A DNA stretch of 64,000 nt from an uncultured Bacteroidales bacterium (GCA_944325415.1 CALUZW010000004.1:62001-126000); one strand, 5' to 3'. Positions 1 to 9,235 are shown, counted from the stretch's first letter. The notes: generated by a model not told the origin, from the sequence alone. Program-made: numbers and translations.

Positions 1-95
1 TACTACTCTTACTTTTCATACCTCAGGCTGGTTACTGTTGATTATAATTTATATTATTCGTATCTTAGTAAAGGAAAAACCAAATAAATAGTCTT

Positions 96-125
96 TTTGT
101 TCACCAATAACAAAGATTATTTTTC
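96..125 (+). promoter_or_regulatory. candidate promoter of the HTH gene
   Basis: TTTG at 96-99 and TATTTTTC at 118-125, separated by 18 bp, approximate the Bacteroidota -33/-7 pattern with one mismatch in the -7 box. It lies 34 bp before the start codon at 160. The rest of 1-159 is AT-rich and shows nothing else I can name. Confidence 0.3.
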
Positions 126-159
126 TATTCTCAGCACTCAAAAAAAACAATAACGCGTT

Positions 160-621
160 ATGTCAAAGATTATCTATTCGGGAAACAAGTTCCGTGAATT
201 TTTGTCGAGAAGAGGTATCACCTACCAAGAAGCATCGGCTTTTCTGGGCATTGACAAGAATACCATCGGGAAAGCTGTTCGCGGAGGAAATCTCAACATG
301 AGTGTATTGCTTACCATCTGCAATAAGTATCATCTCGGTATTTCGGACTTCTTCGTTACCGAACCCGATAACGAAGAATCTACAACCCACGAAAATAGTT
401 TCGAACCGACTTATCCCGAAACTTCACCAGCCCTTTCGACCGTAACAGAAGAGTTCGGAAGTTATAAAATTTCTAAAAAGCCATCTTTTTTATACGAGGA
501 TTTCTTAGCCGCCAAAGACCAAGAAATTGCGTTGCTTCGAGAGATAAACGAGCTATACAAGAAACAAATCGAGATGTTGCAAGAGAAGATTCTCGAAAAC
601 GGCAACAAGAACGATTTGTAA
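160..621 (+). CDS. XRE/Cro-like helix-turn-helix protein with coiled-coil tail
   Basis: This is a 153-residue protein. Residues about 10-62 form a lambda-repressor-like HTH: a helix with FREFLSRRG, then TYQEASAFLGI and NTIGKAVRGG, then LLTICNKYHLG. Such domains bind DNA. Residues 65-105 are polar and probably disordered. Residues 113-150 are rich in E, K and L with heptad spacing (KDQEIALLREINELYKKQIE) and probably form a dimerising coiled coil. The gene stands alone; the next gene, on the opposite strand, ends 10 bp downstream, so the two are convergent. Base composition is lower in GC than the menG-phoH block beside it. The target is unknown. The HTH assignment is good; a transcription-factor role is inferred. 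Confidence 0.75.
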   Translation: MSKIIYSGNKFREFLSRRGITYQEASAFLGIDKNTIGKAVRGGNLNMSVLLTICNKYHLGISDFFVTEPDNEESTTHENSFEPTYPETSPALSTVTEEFGSYKISKKPSFLYEDFLAAKDQEIALLREINELYKKQIEMLQEKILENGNKNDL

Positions 622-631
622 AAGAGTGGCC

Positions 632-1381
632 CTACTTCTGTCCCCAGTAAATGGAGCAAACGCCCATTGTAAGCCGGCGACAGCGGGTCTTTTCAAACCC
701 CACACTCCGAAATATCGAAAGCATCTCTTCTCCCTGCGGAACAGCATCGACCGAACGGGGCAGGTAGACATAGGCCTGCCTGTCGCGCGAAAAGAGCCGG
801 CCCCAAAGGGGAATCACCCCGTGGGCATAAAGCCGGTAGAGCTGATGTACAGGGAATCTCGTGGGCTCCGATAGTTCGATTACCATGAGTACACCACCGG
901 GCTTCAACACCCGGTACATCTCGGCAAATCCCTGTTGCAGACGCTGGAAGTTACGCACGCCGAAAGCCACGGTCACGGCATCGAAACGATTGTCGGCAAA
1001 GGTCAGCGACAAGCAGTCCTGCCGTTCAAAAGTCACGGTATCTTCCAGCCCCAACTCCCGACATTTGCGGCGGGCAACAGCCAACATACCGTCGGAGAGG
1101 TCGATGCCGGTAACCGACGGGCTGTCGAGCAGACGTTGCATCATAAAGGGCAGGTCGCCCGTGCCGGTAGCCACGTCGAGTATCGTATGAGGCCGGTAGG
1201 TGCGCAACATCTTCAAGGCCGTCTTTCGCCACCCACGGTCGAGCCCGAAAGTCATGAGACGGTTCATGCGGTCGTACACGGGTGCTATGGCATCGAACAT
1301 ACGGCGCACCTGGACATTCTTGCTCTCGCCACTCTCGTAGGGGAATATGGTCTCGGGGTTGTGCTGAGGCTTCTTGGACAT
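632..1381 (-). CDS. menG: demethylmenaquinone methyltransferase
   Basis: This 249-residue class I SAM-dependent methyltransferase belongs to the UbiE/MenG family, which performs the last step of menaquinone synthesis (C-methylation of demethylmenaquinone). The SAM-binding motif I, ILDVATGTGDLP, is at about 67-78, followed by GIDLSDGML (motif around the acidic ribose-binding residue) and the family signature VAFGVRNF. Length matches the family. Anaerobic Bacteroidales use menaquinone and not ubiquinone, so menG is the fitting name (ubiE is a synonym). It is 68 bp downstream of purC on the same strand, with a hairpin between them, so it may be partly co-transcribed with phoH-purC. Confidence 0.93.
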   Translation of the reverse strand: MSKKPQHNPETIFPYESGESKNVQVRRMFDAIAPVYDRMNRLMTFGLDRGWRKTALKMLRTYRPHTILDVATGTGDLPFMMQRLLDSPSVTGIDLSDGMLAVARRKCRELGLEDTVTFERQDCLSLTFADNRFDAVTVAFGVRNFQRLQQGFAEMYRVLKPGGVLMVIELSEPTRFPVHQLYRLYAHGVIPLWGRLFSRDRQAYVYLPRSVDAVPQGEEMLSIFRSVGFEKTRCRRLTMGVCSIYWGQK

Positions 1382-1396
1382 CGTCTGCTGAAAGAT

Positions 1397-1444
1397 TTCC
1401 GGCGACCGGCGGGAGGGGTATCCTCCCGCCGCGGTCGGCCGGAA
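1397..1444 (-). terminator. imperfect hairpin between purC and menG
   Basis: The core stem pairs GGCGGGAGG (1408-1416) with CCTCCCGCC (1422-1430) around a 5-base loop. It extends outward through gacc/ggtc and ttccggc/gccggaa with small bulges. No T-run follows on the minus strand, so this could be an attenuator or mRNA-processing structure as easily as a terminator. Confidence 0.4.
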
Positions 1445-1449
1445 GTTTT

Positions 1450-2403
1450 TTATTTACGGCTGTTCAGGAAATCGGTAACGTTCTTCTCGATGCGGGCAGC
1501 CACGTTGTCGGTGTCGGCCTTGTCAAATTTCTCACCGACGATGTGCTCATAGAGTTCGATGTAGCGGTCGCTGATAGAGGCAACGATAGCATCGGTCATC
1601 TCGGGTACCTGCTGACCGGCTTTTCCCTGGAAACCGTTATCCATCAGCCATTCGCGTACAAACTCCTTGGAGAGTTGCTTCTGGGGTTCACCTTTGGCAA
1701 AACGTTCTTCGTAACCCTCGGAGTAGAAATAGCGGCTCGAATCGGGGGTGTGGATTTCGTCCATGAGGTAGATTTTACCGTCGTGCTTGCCAAACTCATA
1801 TTTGGTGTCGACCAGTATCAACCCGCGCTCGGCAGCAATCTCTGTTCCGCGTTTGAAGAGCTCCATGGTGTATTTTTCGAGCAAGGCATACTCTTCGGGG
1901 GTAGCCAGTCCGCGGGCCAGAATCTCCTCTTTGGAGATATCGGCATCGTGCTCACCTATCTCGGCCTTGGTCGTGGGGGTAATGATGGGCTCGGGGAATT
2001 TCTGGTTCTCCTTCATGCCTTCGGGCAGTTTCACGCCGCAGATTTCACGCACACCGCTCTTGTAGGCACGCCAGGCGCTTCCGCACAGATAGCCCCGCAC
2101 AATCATTTCCACGGGAAAGCCTTTGCACATCACACCCACGGTTACCATGGGGTCGGGGGTAGCCACCTTCCAGTTGGGGCAGATGTCGGTTGTGGCATCG
2201 AGGAACTTGGCGGCAATCTGGTTCAGCATCTGGCCTTTGAAGGGGATACCCTTGGGCAGGATAACGTCGAAGGCAGAGATACGGTCGGTAGCAACCATGA
2301 CCAGCAGGTCGTCGTCGATATTGTAAACATCTCTTACTTTCCCGTGATATACACTTTTCTGTCCGGGAAAATGAAAATCGGTCTTTACCAATGCTTTTTC
2401 CAT
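1450..2403 (-). CDS. purC: phosphoribosylaminoimidazole-succinocarboxamide synthase
   Basis: SAICAR synthase of de novo purine synthesis joins CAIR and aspartate using ATP. The protein is 317 residues from the ATG at 2401-2403 ([10 protein letters not shown]). The frame stays open further upstream, but that part overlaps phoH and has no family similarity. Recognisable segments include [28 protein letters not shown] near the N-terminus (ATP-binding), [20 protein letters not shown], and [12 protein letters not shown] followed by [12 protein letters not shown] (SAICAR synthetase signatures). The C-terminal part is of the longer Bacteroidota type. It lies 13 bp downstream of the phoH stop, so the two genes probably form an operon. 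Confidence 0.95.
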   Translation of the reverse strand: MEKALVKTDFHFPGQKSVYHGKVRDVYNIDDDLLVMVATDRISAFDVILPKGIPFKGQMLNQIAAKFLDATTDICPNWKVATPDPMVTVGVMCKGFPVEMIVRGYLCGSAWRAYKSGVREICGVKLPEGMKENQKFPEPIITPTTKAEIGEHDADISKEEILARGLATPEEYALLEKYTMELFKRGTEIAAERGLILVDTKYEFGKHDGKIYLMDEIHTPDSSRYFYSEGYEERFAKGEPQKQLSKEFVREWLMDNGFQGKAGQQVPEMTDAIVASISDRYIELYEHIVGEKFDKADTDNVAARIEKNVTDFLNSRK

Positions 2404-2416
2404 TTTCGTTATATAT

Positions 2417-3439
2417 TTAGGTTCTTCGTTTCTGGGGTTGCGGCCTGTCCGCGTCGTCGCGAAGGGCCTCTTCGCTCTCTTTCCACAGCCGCTGCTGGCG
2501 GCACTTCTCGTCGTAGGCATCATAGGCCTCGACGATACGCTGCACGAGTTTGTGGCGCACAATGTCTTTCTTGGAGAACTGCACCTTGCCGATGCCCGGC
2601 ACGTCGTGCAGCAGCTCGATGGCCTGCGACAGACCCGAACGCTGCGAGGGGGGCAGGTCGATCTGACTCATGTCGCCGGTAACAATCATCTTGGCATTGA
2701 GCCCCATGCGGGTAAGGAACATCTTTATCTGGTGGGTCGACGTGTTCTGTGCCTCGTCGAGTATGATGACGGCCTCGCCCAAGGTGCGGCCTCGCATGAA
2801 GGCAAGCGGGGCAATCTGTATGATATTGTTGTCCATCAACTCTTTGAGCCGGGCAGCCGGAATCATGTCCTGCAAGGCATCGTAGAGAGGTTGCAGATAG
2901 GGATCGATTTTGTCTTTCATGTCGCCGGGGAGGAAGCCGAGTTTCTCGCCGGCCTCTACGGCGGGCCGGCTGAGGATAATTTTCTTCACCTCCTTGTTTT
3001 TCAAGGCCCGCACGGCCAGGGCTATGGCTACATAGGTCTTTCCCGAACCGGCCGGGCCGAGTGCAAAGACAAGGTCGTTCTCTTCAAAGGCTTTTACCAG
3101 CCGTTGCTGGTTTTCCGAACGGGCCACGATGGGACGTCCGTTGACGCCGTGTATGATGAGATTGTCTCTCTTCACCTCGGGCGGGCGGTTTCCCTTGACG
3201 ATGTCGATGATAATGGTCTCGTTGAGCAGATTATACTCGGCACAGTAACGTATGAGCTCGTTTACCTTCTCTTCAAACAGGGCCATCTCCACCTCATCGC
3301 CGATGGCTTTTACCACCAGCCCGCGCGCCAGAATGCGCAACTTGGGAAAGAGCGTGCGCAACAACTGTATGTTGCTGTCGTTTACGCCATAAAAGATGAC
3401 CGGGTCGACGTTTTCGAGAATAATGACGCGTTCTATCAT
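2417..3439 (-). CDS. phoH: PhoH family ATPase
   Basis: This 340-residue protein starts at the ATG at 3437-3439 ([13 protein letters not shown]). Upstream in-frame codons run through the promoter and were discarded. An N-terminal KH-like region (about 1-90) is followed by the PhoH P-loop NTPase domain, with Walker A GPAGSGKT at about 128-135 and Walker [11 protein letters not shown] at about 223-232. PhoH proteins are cytoplasmic ATPases; relatives have RNA-helicase or RNA-linked roles, and in many bacteria they sit near ybeY, which is not seen here. Its neighbour purC follows after 13 bp. The exact biological role is not deducible from sequence. Confidence 0.93.
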   Translation of the reverse strand: MIERVIILENVDPVIFYGVNDSNIQLLRTLFPKLRILARGLVVKAIGDEVEMALFEEKVNELIRYCAEYNLLNETIIIDIVKGNRPPEVKRDNLIIHGVNGRPIVARSENQQRLVKAFEENDLVFALGPAGSGKTYVAIALAVRALKNKEVKKIILSRPAVEAGEKLGFLPGDMKDKIDPYLQPLYDALQDMIPAARLKELMDNNIIQIAPLAFMRGRTLGEAVIILDEAQNTSTHQIKMFLTRMGLNAKMIVTGDMSQIDLPPSQRSGLSQAIELLHDVPGIGKVQFSKKDIVRHKLVQRIVEAYDAYDEKCRQQRLWKESEEALRDDADRPQPQKRRT

Positions 3440-3461
3440 GCCTGAATATTTCTTGACCCGA

Positions 3462-3469
3462 CAAAGATA
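3462..3469 (-). promoter_or_regulatory. -7 promoter element of phoH-purC
   Basis: The minus strand reads TATCTTTG here, an exact match to the Bacteroidota -7 consensus TAnnTTTG, 22 bp before the phoH ATG. No clear -33 TTTG lies at the usual 19-21 bp. The interval 3470-3601, down to the end of the next gene, shows nothing else. Confidence 0.5.
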
Positions 3470-3601
3470 CAAAATAATACCGGTATGGCCGTCGGCGGAA
3501 CAAAAGTTTTGAAACACACCCTCTTTTCAGCCGGCTTATCCGACAGAGAAAATGCGGGTCATTCCAAAACAACGGCCGACATCGACAAAGGGGCTCCGAC
3601 G

Positions 3602-5749
3602 CTATCTATCCAACGCGTCGAGCAGGTAACGTCTCATCGTTTCGACACCGGGATAGCCAGTCAGTTTTTTCACCCGGTTACCTTGCCGGTCGACAATGAT
3701 AAACGTCGGGACTCCGCTTATTCCCAAAAGGGAAGAAAGACTGCGACCCTGACGGAGCGACAACAAGATATGATAGCCGGGAACAGCCTCAATCAAGTTC
3801 GACCATGTCTCCTTATTGGAAGAGCCATCGGTTGCCAGATAAAGATAAACGATATCTTTACCGGCCAATTCTCTTTTGAGAGGGACCATCTGCTGCATGG
3901 CTATGCGGCACGGAGAGCACCAGGTCTCCCAGAAATCCACCAAGACAATCTTACCCCGATAAGGAGCCACGAGAGCCGCAAAAAGGTCTTCCCCTGAAAG
4001 AGAATCAAGCGGGGCATCGAGTCGGGAAGAGAGCGCGCGATTATGTTTGAGGTAGACCGATAAAGAATCGCTATCGGCCGAGAGTATCCGATAAAACATC
4101 GTATCGTCCATCGCCCGCAACGATGCCATATCGTCTTGGTCAAGTGGCGTATAATTTTCTTTTAATTTCACGTAACAGCGTTGAGCTTCGGCCCAATCGA
4201 AGTATGTACTCTCTTCGCCGAAGAAAGCCACCGGTAACGAAACGTTTCCTTTACGGGAAATAACCCCTAAAAAGAATTTCAAATATCTTTTATGGGCATC
4301 TACCATATTCCACACTCTTTCTTTATCACTCTCGTCCAACAAGTCATACCCCTCCCGGGATATATCTCGTAGCAAAGATCTCTCTTCGTCCGACAAAAAA
4401 TGATGTATGGAATCGGCCTCCTCGATAAATTGCCAAAGGTCGGGACACATCTTTTTTTTCAATTTGACCTCCTTCGTTATCGAGTTGACCAAATCGCCGA
4501 AGCGTTCTCCCCAAACAATCGACCCGTCATCGAAATAAGGCCGGAGCATCAACAAATAATCGAAATACGATGAATCGGGATATTCGAACTGCTGAGCAAA
4601 AGCATACGGCCCAGCATCTCTGGGTCCTTTGAAAAAACGACAATAAGACAATCGCAAACTCAAAGAATAACGATTCAACAGCAAGGCGCACCACACCGCA
4701 TTATTTATCCGATTGATTTTCTTATAAGTCTCACTCCACGGTTGCCGGTCGATTTCGACACAAAGGCTGTCATAGCGGTGCAACAGATAAGCTTTATAAT
4801 CATCGACAGTCATTTTATAAAAGGCCTTTATTTTACCGAGGCTCGAATAATATCTCTGCCAAAAATCTCCTATCAGCAATGTGTCATGCACTTTCTCATC
4901 ATTTATCCCGGCCATTGCTCCCGAGAAATAAGCCGATCGTTCCCGGGAAGGCTGCTCCCGAAGCAAGCGACTGCCCCGACGAGTCCATTCCGCTAAATTT
5001 ATATCCACATTCACCGTCTTTCCCGGAACGACAAAGAAACGCAAAGGCTGCTCATCATATGAGAAGATAATTTCCGTCGGGACATGTACCGATAACGATA
5101 AGCGGAAAGTTCCATTGTCATCGACACGACCGGTTACACATTGCTGCCGACCGTCGAAAACCGTATTATACCAAGCCGCTATCTGTCGGCCGAAATCTTT
5201 TCTGAACCCGATAATTCGTCCGGTAACAACGGCCGAATCAGCCGTCAGCCCGGTATCAGGAAGAGACAGTCCGCTTTCTGATACTTTCCGTTTTTCGAGA
5301 CGCTTTATCTCTTTTCTGTCATCAGAAAGCCTTCCTGTCAAAGATATGCCATATATTTTCCAACTGTTCTCACTGAAACCTTCGACAAAATCGAACGAAC
5401 GGGTTTTCGGAGGCAATGGTTCGAAAACAAGCGATAACGATAATTTTCCACTCTCGGGCATACGCACCCTTTTTCCTGGTACCATACCCTCACACGAACG
5501 GAATGCATAACGACATCCGTTACCGTCGACCAAAGCGAGGGAAGAACTGAACTCAACCGTTTTCCCCGCCCGATAATACACCTCGAAATCGACAATCGTC
5601 GCCGTATCGGTAAGCGTAACACGGGGTATTTCGAGTATTGTCGTAGAGCTATAAACATAAGGCGGTTTTTCTACAATTCGTGTCTTGGCTTGTATCCCAA
5701 CCGTAAACACGAAGAAAATCGAAACAAAAATCAAAAAAGTGTTTTTCAT
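3602..5749 (-). CDS. secreted TlpA-like thioredoxin-domain protein
   Basis: This is a 715-residue protein with an N-terminal signal peptide (MKNTFLIFVSIFFVFTVGIQAK). Residues about 25-170 look like a beta-rich domain, and about 170-260 resemble the beta-barrel domain (DUF4369-like) often placed before TlpA domains in Bacteroidota. A long helical middle region follows. The C-terminal 150 residues are a TlpA/ResA-type thioredoxin fold with WCSPC at 610-614 and the cis-proline loop GVPTF. Such proteins act in the periplasm as thiol reductases or oxidoreductases; the partner is unknown. The gene is monocistronic and its GC is visibly below that of its neighbours, which may indicate acquisition. 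A hairpin and the ROK kinase lie upstream. Confidence 0.8.
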   Translation of the reverse strand: MKNTFLIFVSIFFVFTVGIQAKTRIVEKPPYVYSSTTILEIPRVTLTDTATIVDFEVYYRAGKTVEFSSSLALVDGNGCRYAFRSCEGMVPGKRVRMPESGKLSLSLVFEPLPPKTRSFDFVEGFSENSWKIYGISLTGRLSDDRKEIKRLEKRKVSESGLSLPDTGLTADSAVVTGRIIGFRKDFGRQIAAWYNTVFDGRQQCVTGRVDDNGTFRLSLSVHVPTEIIFSYDEQPLRFFVVPGKTVNVDINLAEWTRRGSRLLREQPSRERSAYFSGAMAGINDEKVHDTLLIGDFWQRYYSSLGKIKAFYKMTVDDYKAYLLHRYDSLCVEIDRQPWSETYKKINRINNAVWCALLLNRYSLSLRLSYCRFFKGPRDAGPYAFAQQFEYPDSSYFDYLLMLRPYFDDGSIVWGERFGDLVNSITKEVKLKKKMCPDLWQFIEEADSIHHFLSDEERSLLRDISREGYDLLDESDKERVWNMVDAHKRYLKFFLGVISRKGNVSLPVAFFGEESTYFDWAEAQRCYVKLKENYTPLDQDDMASLRAMDDTMFYRILSADSDSLSVYLKHNRALSSRLDAPLDSLSGEDLFAALVAPYRGKIVLVDFWETWCSPCRIAMQQMVPLKRELAGKDIVYLYLATDGSSNKETWSNLIEAVPGYHILLSLRQGRSLSSLLGISGVPTFIIVDRQGNRVKKLTGYPGVETMRRYLLDALDR

Positions 5750-5877
5750 ATCATAGACAAACCAAAGATCAAAATCATTTTTTGCGAGAACCTCATTACG
5801 GCAAATGTCTAATACGGTAAATACAATGTTTAAATTATTCCCGTATTGTCCTTATCCGCCGATTTTGGAAAAATACA

Positions 5878-5913
5878 GATAAAGTCGTTCTGCCCAAGCA
5901 GAACGACTTTATC
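5878..5913 (-). terminator. strong terminator after the ROK kinase
   Basis: A perfect 15-bp inverted repeat, GATAAAGTCGTTCTG (5878-5892) and CAGAACGACTTTATC (5899-5913), has a 6-base loop. On the minus strand a T-rich stretch (TATTTTT) follows, fitting rho-independent termination of the kinase gene that ends at 5937. The remaining bases 5750-5877, upstream of the TlpA-like gene, show no clear promoter. Confidence 0.85.
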
Positions 5914-5936
5914 GTTTTCGACACATGGAGAAATAG

Positions 5937-6893
5937 TTATTGCGCGGCTTCCCAACCCAAGGCACTGGCACCGAGAATGGCGGCGTCGGCTTCATTGAGT
6001 TGCGAGAGTACCAGCTCTACCTTTCCCTTGTAGATGTGAAGCAGATTGTCTTCCATGGCCTCTTTGATGGGTCGCAGAATCAAATCGCCGGCATGGGTGA
6101 GACCACCGAAGAGCACAATCATCTTGGGACTGGAAAAGGCTACGAAATTGGCAAAGGCTTCGCCCAGAATCTTTCCGGTATATTCAAAGATTTCCTGCGC
6201 CAGGGCATCGCCGGCCACCGCCGCGTCGTAGACATCTTTCGACGTAATGTCCTGCACGGGTATGCGCCGCAGAAGACTCTCGACACGTTGCAATTCGAGA
6301 AACTCGCGGGCCGTGCGGGCCACACCGGTGGCCGATGTGTAGGTTTCGAGACAACCCGAACGGCCACAGCCGCACAGCCGCCCGTTGGGCCGTACAATGA
6401 CATGACCCAGCTCGCCGGCGTTACCGTCGCTGCCATATACAAGCTGTCCGTTGGCCACGATGCCGCTGCCCACACCTGTACCCAGGGTTATCATGATAAA
6501 ATCCTTCACTCCGCGGGCGGCACCATAGGTCATCTCACCGATGGCGGCGGCATTGGCGTCATTGGTTATCTTCACGGGTATTCCAAACTCTTTCTCCATC
6601 AGCTCGGCAAAGGGTACTACACCTTTCCACGGCAGATTCACGGCCCCCTCAATGGTTCCCTTGAAATAGTTGGCATTAGGGGCTCCCACGCCTATCCCGC
6701 CTATCTCCCCGTCGAGGCCGTTGGCCTCGACCAGCGCTTTATAGGCCTTGTGCAGCTCACGGATATACTCTTCGATACTTTGATACTTGTTGGTTTTGAT
6801 GGAATCTTTGGCCAGGACAGTACCGCGACTGTCGACAATACCCAGCTTGGTATTGGTTCCACCTATATCGATTCCTACGACATACGATTTCAT
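5937..6893 (-). CDS. ROK family sugar kinase (probable glucokinase)
   Basis: The ATG at 6891-6893 gives 318 residues (MKSYVVGIDIGGTNTKLGIVD). The N-terminal ATP phosphate-binding loop DIGGTNTKLG, the central substrate and catalytic region ITNDANAAAIGE, the glycine-rich segment ITLGTGVGSGI and the cysteine-rich ROK zinc site CGCGRSGCLET are all present. This supports a functional cytoplasmic hexokinase, most likely glucokinase, although ROK kinases for N-acetylmannosamine or fructose look similar. It has no DNA-binding domain, so it is not a NagC-type repressor. It is transcribed alone, divergently from fabI. Confidence 0.88.
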   Translation of the reverse strand: MKSYVVGIDIGGTNTKLGIVDSRGTVLAKDSIKTNKYQSIEEYIRELHKAYKALVEANGLDGEIGGIGVGAPNANYFKGTIEGAVNLPWKGVVPFAELMEKEFGIPVKITNDANAAAIGEMTYGAARGVKDFIMITLGTGVGSGIVANGQLVYGSDGNAGELGHVIVRPNGRLCGCGRSGCLETYTSATGVARTAREFLELQRVESLLRRIPVQDITSKDVYDAAVAGDALAQEIFEYTGKILGEAFANFVAFSSPKMIVLFGGLTHAGDLILRPIKEAMEDNLLHIYKGKVELVLSQLNEADAAILGASALGWEAAQ

Positions 6894-6932
6894 GGTAATG
6901 GTATTAATAAAATGAGTCATACAATGATTCTA

Positions 6933-6964
6933 CAAATATATAAAAGTCAATATCAAAAGCCAAG
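6933..6964 (-). promoter_or_regulatory. candidate promoter of the ROK kinase
   Basis: The minus strand reads TATATTTG at 6940-6933, an exact -7 match, with a minimal TTG at 6964-6962, 21 bp upstream. It lies about 40 bp before the kinase ATG. Confidence 0.5.
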
Positions 6965-7100
6965 CAGGTTCAACATTTTTATGGTATGTTTTTGCCCGTT
7001 TGCCTACAAATTCTCCTTATCTGAAACAGAAGCAACGGCAAAAAGTTTTTATCAATCAGTCCATTCCTTCCGGAGAGAAAGCAAATTAGCCGCCAAAAGA

Positions 7101-7130
7101 TTGTCGGATAGAAAAAATAATGTACCTTTG
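7101..7130 (+). promoter_or_regulatory. promoter of fabI
   Basis: TTG at 7101-7103 and TACCTTTG at 7123-7130, separated by 19 bp, match the Bacteroidota housekeeping promoter. The fabI start is 66 bp downstream. Confidence 0.7.
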
Positions 7131-7196
7131 CACTGTTAAAAAACCGGCACAAAAAGCGCCGAAATGTGCAACTTGCCGGATAAAAAAACAATAAGT

Positions 7197-8057
7197 ATGA
7201 GCAATAATTTACTGAAAGGGAAACGAGGCATTATTTTCGGAGCCCTTAACGACATGTCCATCGCATGGAAAGTGGCCGAAAGAGCCGTAGAAGAGGGAGC
7301 CATCATCACCTTGTCGAACACACCCGTTGCCGTGCGCATGGGGCAAGTTACGGAACTGAGCGAGAAGCTTCATGCCGAAGTGATTCCCGCCGACGCCACC
7401 AGCGTAGAAGACCTCGAAAACGTGTTCAAACGTTCGGTCGAAGTGCTGGGAGGAAAGATTGACTTTGTACTGCATTCCATCGGTATGTCGCCCAACGTGC
7501 GTAAAAAACGTCCCTACGACGACCTCGATTACAGCCTGCTCGACAAGACTCTCGACATCTCGGCCATCTCGTTCCATAAAATGCTGCAAGTAGCCAAGAA
7601 ACTCGATGCCATCAACGAATATGGTTCGGTCGTTGCCTTGTCTTACGTCGCTGCACAACGCACCTTGTTCGGATACAATGATATGGCCGATGCCAAGGCC
7701 CTGCTGGAATCTATCGCCCGCAGCTTCGGATACATCTACGGCCGCGAAAAGAACGTGCGCATCAACACCATTTCGCAATCACCCACGATGACCACTGCCG
7801 GTAGCGGCGTAAAAGGCATGAACTCCCTGATGGACTTTGCCAACCGCATGTCGCCCCTGGGTAACGCCAACGCTGCCGAGTGTGCCGACTACTGCATCGT
7901 GATGTTCTCTGACCTCACCCGCAAGGTAACCATGCAGAACCTCTACCACGACGGAGGATTCTCGAGCATGGGTATGAGTCTGCGCGCCATGGACCAGTAC
8001 AACAAGAGCTTCGACGAATACCGCGACCCCGAAACCGGAGAAATCGTTTACGGATAA
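7197..8057 (+). CDS. fabI: enoyl-[acyl-carrier-protein] reductase (NADH)
   Basis: FabI catalyses the last reductive step of each fatty-acid elongation cycle. The protein is 286 residues from the ATG at 7197 (MSNNLLKGKRGIIFGALNDMSIAW). The nucleotide-binding motif is GALNDMSIAW at about 15-24. The catalytic pair is the FabI-type Y-x6-K, Y160 and K167 in GYNDMADAKALLE. LHSIGMSPN matches the family segment LHSIA/G. The upstream in-frame ATG at 7164 was rejected because it sits close behind the promoter and adds non-conserved residues. It is monocistronic, with a promoter before it and a terminator just after. Confidence 0.95.
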   Translation: MSNNLLKGKRGIIFGALNDMSIAWKVAERAVEEGAIITLSNTPVAVRMGQVTELSEKLHAEVIPADATSVEDLENVFKRSVEVLGGKIDFVLHSIGMSPNVRKKRPYDDLDYSLLDKTLDISAISFHKMLQVAKKLDAINEYGSVVALSYVAAQRTLFGYNDMADAKALLESIARSFGYIYGREKNVRINTISQSPTMTTAGSGVKGMNSLMDFANRMSPLGNANAAECADYCIVMFSDLTRKVTMQNLYHDGGFSSMGMSLRAMDQYNKSFDEYRDPETGEIVYG

Positions 8058-8086
8058 TTCCCCGAGGTTTTCTCTTTGAGATAAAC

Positions 8087-8113
8087 AAAGCCCGGCCCCC
8101 TCGGCCGGGCTTT
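8087..8113 (+). terminator. terminator of fabI
   Basis: AAAGCCCGGCC (8087-8097) pairs perfectly with GGCCGGGCTTT (8103-8113) over a 5-base loop, ending in TTTC. The A and T ends make it usable in both directions. Confidence 0.85.
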
Positions 8114-8219
8114 CTTGTATATAAAAAAAACGAACAGCCGATTAAACCTCACCCCCCCTCTCCGCGTCTAACCGTAAAATCGCTTTCAAAAAAGAAGAAG
8201 GAGAACAAAAATTTCTTTC

Positions 8220-8227
8220 TATCTTTA
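8220..8227 (+). promoter_or_regulatory. -7 element of the ECF sigma operon
   Basis: TATCTTTA differs from TAnnTTTG in the last base only and lies 33 bp before the sigma factor ATG at 8260. No convincing -33 box is present, which could mean an autoregulated or activator-dependent promoter. Confidence 0.4.
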
Positions 8228-8259
8228 CCGCCTCAAAAACAAGAAGCCGGAAAAAACGT

Positions 8260-8814
8260 ATGTTGCCCGAATATAATGAAGAGATTATAGTCGCCCAGTT
8301 GCAAGACCCCAAGCGATGCAGGGAGGCTTTTGCACTGGTTGTAAGGCATTACAGCCAATCGCTCTACTGGCAGATACGTAAAATGGTTATCTCGCACGAC
8401 GATGCCGACGACCTGCTGCAAAACACCTTCCTGAAAGCATGGACCAACATCGCCTACTTCCGTGCCGAGGCCCGGCTCTCGACGTGGCTCTACCGCATCG
8501 CCGTCAATGAGACGCTCACCTTCCTGGCCCGCCAGCGCCAGCAAAACAACATACCGCTCGACGGCGAAGACTCATTCCTGGTAGAACGGCTCGAAAGCGA
8601 CGAATGGTTCAACGGCGACGAAATACAGCGACTGCTCCAAGAGGCCGTGCTGCGCCTGCCCGAGAAACAACGGCTCATATTCAACATGCACTACTTCGAC
8701 GAAATGAAATACGAAGACATCTCCCGTATTCTCGGCACGTCGGTGGGTGCGCTGAAAGCCTCTTACCACCATGCCGTCAAAAAAATAGAGGAATATTTAA
8801 CATCAGCCGATTAA
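8260..8814 (+). CDS. ECF-type RNA polymerase sigma-70 factor
   Basis: This 184-residue protein has the two-domain ECF layout. Sigma-2 (about 20-95) contains DDADDLLQNTFLKAWTNI and ARLSTWLYRIAVNETL, which contact the -10 element and core polymerase. Sigma-4 (about 125-180) contains LPEKQRLIFNMHYFDEMKYEDISRILG and a C-terminal HTH, SVGALKASYHHAVKKIEEYL. Sigma-1.1 is absent. It is the first of three same-strand genes (next starts at 52 and then 11 bp). The second gene is a small single-span membrane protein, the usual place for an anti-sigma factor. It resembles Bacteroidota RpoE-like stress sigma factors; it is not next to a SusC/FecR pair. Confidence 0.92.
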   Translation: MLPEYNEEIIVAQLQDPKRCREAFALVVRHYSQSLYWQIRKMVISHDDADDLLQNTFLKAWTNIAYFRAEARLSTWLYRIAVNETLTFLARQRQQNNIPLDGEDSFLVERLESDEWFNGDEIQRLLQEAVLRLPEKQRLIFNMHYFDEMKYEDISRILGTSVGALKASYHHAVKKIEEYLTSAD

Positions 8815-8865
8815 ACCTTGACAAGACACCGTAGTCTAAATATCGAAAAATAAAGGCAAATAAGT

Positions 8866-9225
8866 ATGGGAACTAAAAAAGAAATTTGGCAGAAGATTGA
8901 CCGGCGGACCGGACTTACCGAGCCCGGCGGGGACTACTTCGAGCAATTCACCTCCCGTATCATGGAACAATTGCCCGAAATAGAACGCCCGAAAGAACAC
9001 CCCGTAACCCTGTGGTCGCGCATTCAACCCTGGGTTTACATGGCCGCCATGTTTGTGGGTATCGCTTTGATGGTGCGTATCTTTTCTCCGCAAACTGCGA
9101 CGACAGAAACCGATATTGTGGCCGAAGAAAATTTCAGCAACGAGTACTACGACGAGCTCATCTGGGCTTCGTGTGTCGATGATTACTGCGTCTACGAATA
9201 TTTCGCCGACGCCTACGACTATTAA
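8866..9225 (+). CDS. small single-pass membrane protein, probable anti-sigma factor
   Basis: This is a 119-residue protein with a cytoplasmic-looking N-terminal 50 residues, one transmembrane segment at about 53-72 (RIQPWVYMAAMFVGIALMVRIF) and a short acidic, tyrosine-rich outer tail ending YEYFADAYDY. Small proteins of this shape directly downstream of ECF sigma genes in Bacteroidota often act as anti-sigma factors. I see no HxxxCxxC zinc anti-sigma signature, so the role rests on position and topology. The next gene starts 10 bp after its stop. Confidence 0.65.
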   Translation: MGTKKEIWQKIDRRTGLTEPGGDYFEQFTSRIMEQLPEIERPKEHPVTLWSRIQPWVYMAAMFVGIALMVRIFSPQTATTETDIVAEENFSNEYYDELIWASCVDDYCVYEYFADAYDY

Positions 9226-9235
9226 CTCTGAGGAT

